From assembly GCA_030533445.1 (NCBI GenBank), contig CM060068.1, positions 33,788,010 through 33,852,009 of the forward strand: a DNA stretch of 64,000 bases, read 5' to 3'. A model generated the notes under the pieces. That model did not search any database and was not told where the DNA came from. It saw nothing but the letters and a program-made list of their open reading frames with translations. This DNA comes from Cyprinodon diabolis. Taxonomy: Eukaryota; Chordata; Actinopteri; Cyprinodontiformes; Cyprinodontidae. This document shows, in pieces, positions 59,359 through 64,000 of this stretch (position 1 is its first letter; every line of letters begins with the position of its first letter). Both the position numbers and the translations under genes were made by a program.

Positions 59359-61326
59359 TTAGCAGCAGTATGGTAGTAGGTTTTAGTTATCAAGATGACA
59401 GAACAAGAGTACAGATATGGCACATGGAGAACTTGAAAAGGAGCCCTGACAGCATAGAAGAAACAATGAAAACAGGGGGAGTTTATATAGAGAGGAGACA
59501 TGATCAGTGACACGGGATACAAAGACAGATAACACATAGGGACTTGTACAGGAGGACCCTAAATTTACAAAGGTAAGAAGCTTCATACTACTGCAAGACA
59601 ATAAAATAAATATAAAAACAGAAAACTAAAGAGAAATGAAAGTAGAATTTAAATACTTCAATCTTTTAGGACTTCAGTCACAGTAAAAAGCAACACTGGA
59701 TTAACTGAATATGGCAAAACCTTACATAAATAAGGATTATGACAAACAGACACAGATGTAGATCATGAAATAGGAACAGATTGTCTGCTTTCTTTTAACA
59801 GCAGTCTATAAACTGTAGGCAGAGAGCTTCTTTTATTCAGTCTAGTATTTTTCACTACAAAGTTATTTTAAAATACTTAATACTCCTTTGATTAATTTTG
59901 TACTTTTTATTGGTTTCTGTATAACTCAGATTTATAAACTAATCATAGACAATCCACCCCTAAACCTTAACATCTCATCCGAGTTTCAAACTTGTATTTG
60001 ACTAGCTTCCTGCAATGGCTGCACCACTAATGCTCATACATTAACAGGAATGACAAGTGCCCAATTATGAAAAAATATGAATTTATTCACTGTCACCTTT
60101 TTTACAATTAAGTGAGTATTTCTGTCTCTATGTTACCATAATGAGGGAATCAGTTATATCCCACTCTGAGCTATTTGTTCGCTCAAACTGACTCAATATT
60201 CATTTTCATACTAGCTTCTTAACTGTTTTAAATGAGGTGTTCTGCCTTTCTAAACACTAAGTTTTAATTTTAATTGTGCAGTGACAGCAAACGTTACAGG
60301 AGGAGCTCTGACGAACCAACCAGACAATCAACTACAATGACCAGCTTTGAGTTTTACTGTGTAAGGTTGTTTTAGTTAATATTACAGTAATCACAGCAAT
60401 ACGTTTTTACATGCAGGTAGAACAGAGACTCAACATAATTTTCACTTATTTTTAGAAATAAATTAGAAATGTCCTTCTTTATAAAAGAAACATTCACTTT
60501 ATAGAGAATGCTTTAAAAGCTGGACCATGAGAAGATGAAGTTTTTTTTCAGAAAAGGGCGAGCATGACCTAAGTGGCTCCCGTTTAGGAAGCCAGACATG
60601 GTGCATGAGCTTTGATGATCCAGGAAGAAGGATGTGGACTTTGGAGCAGGCTGCTCAGCAGTAGAGGTTGTTATAGTGATGACAGAGTGGCTGCTAAGTG
60701 GTAACCAGGCAGCCTTGGTGGATCTGTGTATCTGTACATCAGTGTGGACCTCCTGACAGCTAATGGTTAACTTAAAATCAATCTCAGCTGTGATTTATGA
60801 AGGTAAAGCTGCAGGTGCTATCAGGAAGATTGGTAATATCAGTAATAAAAAAAAGCATCACGGATTTCACATGGCCTCAATGTAAACATTTATCGGTAAA
60901 ATATCGAACAGAAAACAGGCATGTGTGTTTTATTTTCTTTCATATGAAGTAAAGCAAACACCCAGCCCCGCCCCCTCCTACTGCTGAATAACAATCATTA
61001 TGCAGTACTGTTGGCTGTGAGTGACTGTGAGAAGAAGGTCACATCACCCTATTCATAAGAAAACACCAACAGTAGAGGATCCAGTGACACACAAACGTCA
61101 CCAGCATCAGTTTATTCTTGGAGACCTTATTTCAGACTGAAATCTGTGTTACTAGGTTAGTAACACTCTATTCAGATCCCATGTTGAAGAGTGTAATAAA
61201 ACACTAACAGGATTTATTTATTTTAACAGAGTGTGGTTTCCATCTAGCGGCCAGTATTAGTTACTGCATGTAAAATCTTTTTTTCTGTTCTCAATCCACA
61301 AATAAGACACCGCATTGTTTGTAGTT

Positions 61327-61327
<1 letters not shown>
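59359..61327. other. intergenic DNA, nothing recognised
   Basis: No convincing gene. Open frames here are short and without recognisable motifs. Confidence 0.45.
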
Positions 61328-61392
<65 letters not shown>

Positions 61393-61440
61393 CACACACA
61401 CACACACACACACACCCACACACACACACACAGACACACA
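61328..61440. repeat. compound (TA)n-(CA)n microsatellite
   Basis: About 29 TA units followed by about 50 bp of CA units with two single-base breaks. Confidence 0.97.
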
Positions 61441-61444
61441 TAAA

Positions 61445-61700
61445 CTTGTATAGAAACCTGAGTGGGGACCATTTTTCCAATTTCTCGATGACAATGAGGA
61501 CCACTTGTTGTAAAGTAGGGACATTTTGCTGGCCCCCAAAAGGTAGGTGTGGTTTTAGGGTTAGGACATAGAAGGAGTTGAAAATGACTGAAAATCAATG
61601 GAATGGTAAACTTCCTGTACTTCTATAGTGCTTTATAGCTCAAAAGCGTTTTACACTACATTCACCCATTAACGCACACACTCACACACTGAGGGTGGCC
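61445..61700. repeat. dispersed fish repeats (fragments)
   Basis: The GTGGGGACC / ACATTTTGCTGGCCCCC stretch and the following AAAGCGTTTTACACTACATTC / CACACACTGAGGGTGGCCAT stretch each resemble common fish interspersed sequences. Family names are not assigned. Confidence 0.45.
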
Positions 61701-61705
61701 ATCTA

Positions 61706-62965
61706 CATTGTTCAGTCTTTTCCAAAAGTATTGAGAATAACACAAATATTATATTTTCACATGATCTGCTGCCCTCTGGTTTTCATGGGTGTATGTAAGA
61801 TTTTGTCATCACGTACAGAAATATAATTGCAATCATATGAGTAACAAAAGGTTTTAATGACAGAATAAGTTAATGCAGCAAGTCAATATTTGCAGTGTTG
61901 ACCCCTCTTCTTCAGGACCTCTGCAATTCTCCCTGGCATGCAATGCTTGCATTTTGTCAGAATTCCTAGGTTTTCGTTTGTCCACCCGTCTCTTGATGAT
62001 TGATCGCAAGTTTTCAATGGGATTAAGATTAGGCGAGTTTCCAGGCCATGGACCCAAAATCTCTATGTTTTGTTCCCTGAGCCAGTTAGATATCACCTTT
62101 GCTTTATGGCAAGGTGCTCCATTATGCTGGAAAAGGCATTGTTCATCACCAAACTGCTCTTGGACGGTTGGGAGAAGTTGCTCTCGGAGGACATTCTGAT
62201 ACCATTCTTTATTCATGGCTGTGTTTTTAGGTAAGAATGTGAGCGAGCCGACTCCCTTGGCTGAGAAGCAACCCCACACATGAATGGTATCAGGATGCTA
62301 TACAGTTGGAATGAGACAAGACTGGTGCTAGCGCTCACCTCGTCTTCTCCGAACAAGCTGTTTTCCAGATGTCCCAAACAATCGGAAAGGGGATTCTTTA
62401 GAGAAAATGACTTTACCCCAGTCCTCAGCAGTCCACTCCCTGTACCTTTTGCAGAATATCAGTCTGTCCCTGATGTTTTTCCTGGAGAGAAGTGGCTTCT
62501 TTAATGCCCTCCTTGAGACCAGGCCTTGCTTCAAGAGTCTCCGCCTCACAGAGCATGCAGATGCACTCACACCTGCCTGCTGCCATTCCTGAGCAAGCTC
62601 TGCACTGCTGGTAGCCCGATCCCGCAGCTGAAATACTTTTAAGAGACATCCTGGCGCTTGTTGGACTTTCTTGGGCGTCCTGGAGCCTTTGGCAACAATG
62701 GAACCTCTCTCCTTGAAGTTCTTGATGATGCGATAGATTGTTGACTGAGGTGTAATCCTTCTAGCTGCGATTCTCTTTCCTGTTAGGCCATTTTTGTGCA
62801 GTGCAATGATGACTGCATGTGTTTCTTTAGAGATAACCATGGTTCACAGAAGAGAAACAATGATGCCAAGCACCAGTCTCTTTTTAAAGTGTCCGGTGGT
62901 GTCATTCTTACTTAATCATGATAGATTAATCTCCAGCCCTGTCCTCATCGCCACCCACACCTGTG
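61706..62965 (-). mobile_element. Tc1-like transposon, right end cut off by a gypsy LTR
   Basis: The left end follows a TA dinucleotide at 61704-61705, and the element encodes a Tc1-type transposase on the minus strand. The right terminal repeat is missing: at 62966 the sequence switches to the LTR of a different retrotransposon. The missing part should lie beyond the right edge if this is a simple insertion. Confidence 0.75.
61854..62840 (-). pseudogene. Tc1 family transposase, inactivated
   Basis: The N-terminal frame (62840-62328) starts MVISKETHAVIIALHKNGLT and contains paired helix-turn-helix regions. It stops at TGA after about 170 residues. A second frame (from about 62279) has WGCFSAKGVG, FQHNGAPCHKA and SPNLNPIENL, the later catalytic motifs. 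Both catalytic aspartates are altered: the FSDE-type motif is FSKES (Asp to Lys), and the second is HN instead of QD. Only the final Glu (NPIEN) remains. Nonsense codon plus two lost catalytic residues make it inactive. Confidence 0.88.
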
Positions 62966-63681
62966 TGTCATGTTTGGCTTTAGGTGCCGCGCCCACATGC
63001 AGAAACACCCTCGGGAAAACAGGCACAGTCTCAGGGTCTTTATCAACACTTAGTCAAACAGATCACAGAGATTATGTCAACCAAAAACTACAAGAACTGG
63101 AGGGCTGCCAGGAAACCGGTCTCGTCTAAGGAGGAAAGAGAAGAGGTTAGACCGCGAAGAGTCTGGTGGAAGAAACCTACGGAGCTGAGCTTACCACAGA
63201 GCACGGACACCGGACCGGGAGGGAAGCAGTGAGAACTCGGCACTGCCTGATGGTGATGTGACAGGCGTGGCGTGACCGGAGAGCGGGGAAAGTGGAGTTG
63301 TCCGAGCAGCCTCCGGGGATCAGAACCAGGGGGAGGAACCAGGGAGAAACGGGGGGCCAGGGACCCAGAGACTGGGTGACCAACCTCGATACTCCTAAGA
63401 GGACCTGGAAGGATCCGCCACGAGAGGAGACGATGATTCACGAGAGAGAACCTGGGAGACACAAACGCAGGAGTATGAGCAAGAGAAAAGGTAGGTTAGG
63501 CGAGAGGCCGTGGCCGATCAGGCATACCGCAATGATAACACTCTGGCGTCCTCCCGCTGTCTGTGCACTGCTCAAATAGTGCAGGGCCAGTGCTACTGAA
63601 CCACTTGCAGGTGTGCGTGCCCCGCCCTCCAGTCAACGACAGACACCTGTGAAGGTAAACAGTAGAGGCCGAGGCCTGACA
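62966..63681 (-). repeat. LTR of a second gypsy family (3' LTR)
   Basis: On the plus strand it starts TGTCATGTTTGG and ends GGCCTGACA, 716 bp, followed by a C-rich tract that is the polypurine tract on the coding strand. The probable left target duplication is CTGTG (62961-62965). The partner LTR is outside the window. Its ends resemble those of the array family (TGTCATG) but the body is different. Confidence 0.7.
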
Positions 63682-64000
63682 CCACCCCCCCCTCAACGGT
63701 CGCCACCTGGCGAGCACGAGGAAGATGAGGATGGATGGGAGGACAGGAAGGAGTCGACCAGGGACTGGAAAAGCCAGGAAGCCAGGACCGATCCTCCGGA
63801 CCGCAACCCACCCAGTCGACGAGGTACTGAAAACCTCTGCCTCGGGGACGGGAGGCCACGATCTGTTGGACCTGACGTCCGTGGTGATCCTGGGTTGGCG
63901 GAGGGGGTTCAGCCGGAGGGCAGAGAGGACTGGTGACAACGTGCTTGATCTGGGACACGTGGAAGGTGGGATGGACTCTGGAGTGAGAAGGAAGACGGAG
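63610..64000 (-). pseudogene. second gypsy family: integrase C-terminus and chromodomain, frameshifted, runs off right edge
   Basis: From the right edge the minus strand encodes [15 protein letters not shown] and a chromodomain with FQYLVDWVGCGPEDRSWLPG, matching the array element closely in layout but clearly another family. After WLPG the homologous continuation (SWLFQSLVDSFLSS) is in a different frame that ends R-stop at the polypurine tract, so a small indel disrupts the C-terminus. The remaining pol and gag lie beyond 64000. Confidence 0.75.

Overview
This is vertebrate nuclear DNA, most likely from a percomorph-type teleost fish. Genes are split by GT-AG introns, intergenic DNA is AT-rich, and the interspersed repeats are typical of fish (hAT and piggyBac-like non-autonomous elements, tRNA-derived SINEs, Tc1 remnants, chromodomain Ty3/gypsy elements). 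Two host genes can be supported, both on the minus strand and adjacent: the 5' end of a ceramide-kinase-like gene (cerkl; coding exons at 17800-17667, 15790-15681 and 9543-9313, remainder beyond the left edge) and a complete neurod1-type bHLH gene (coding exons 24604-24351, 22856-22627 and 21785-21226, plus a non-coding first exon near 25775-25681). CERKL and NEUROD1 are also neighbours on one strand in human, so this looks like the conserved NEUROD1 locus.

Layout. 1-9312 is cerkl intron with nested old transposons: a TTAA-flanked MITE carrying a second MITE, a hAT-like element with a perfect 8-bp duplication, and two more eroded hAT-like elements holding LINE and SINE pieces. 9313-17800 holds three cerkl exons. 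17801-21225 is the intergenic region with a possible conserved element. 21226-25807 is neurod1 and its TATA promoter. 25808-29151 is upstream DNA with a 741-bp hAT element that keeps the start of a transposase.

29157-57735 is the main feature: a head-to-tail array of one Ty3/gypsy chromodomain retrotransposon (Tf1/sushi type) on the minus strand, with six 620-bp LTRs alternating with five internal regions at a 5592-bp period (5591 in the last). One 5-bp target duplication (ATACA) flanks the whole array. Every unit carries the same gag nonsense codon, the same nonsense codon in the integrase core and the same nested 619-bp LINE-like insertion. The array is therefore best explained as tandem amplification of one already dead insertion. 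The LTRs show a TATA box, a start site 31 nt downstream, a poly(A) signal, a polypurine tract and a primer-binding site that matches the predicted first 11 nt of the element's own transcript, which indicates self-priming.

57741-64000 contains a second copy of the LINE-like repeat, microsatellites, a broken Tc1 transposon, and a second chromodomain gypsy family that interrupts the Tc1 element and runs off the right edge. I saw no CRISPR array, operon or other prokaryotic feature. The most unusual things here are the retrotransposon array and the two introns inside the neurod1 coding region.
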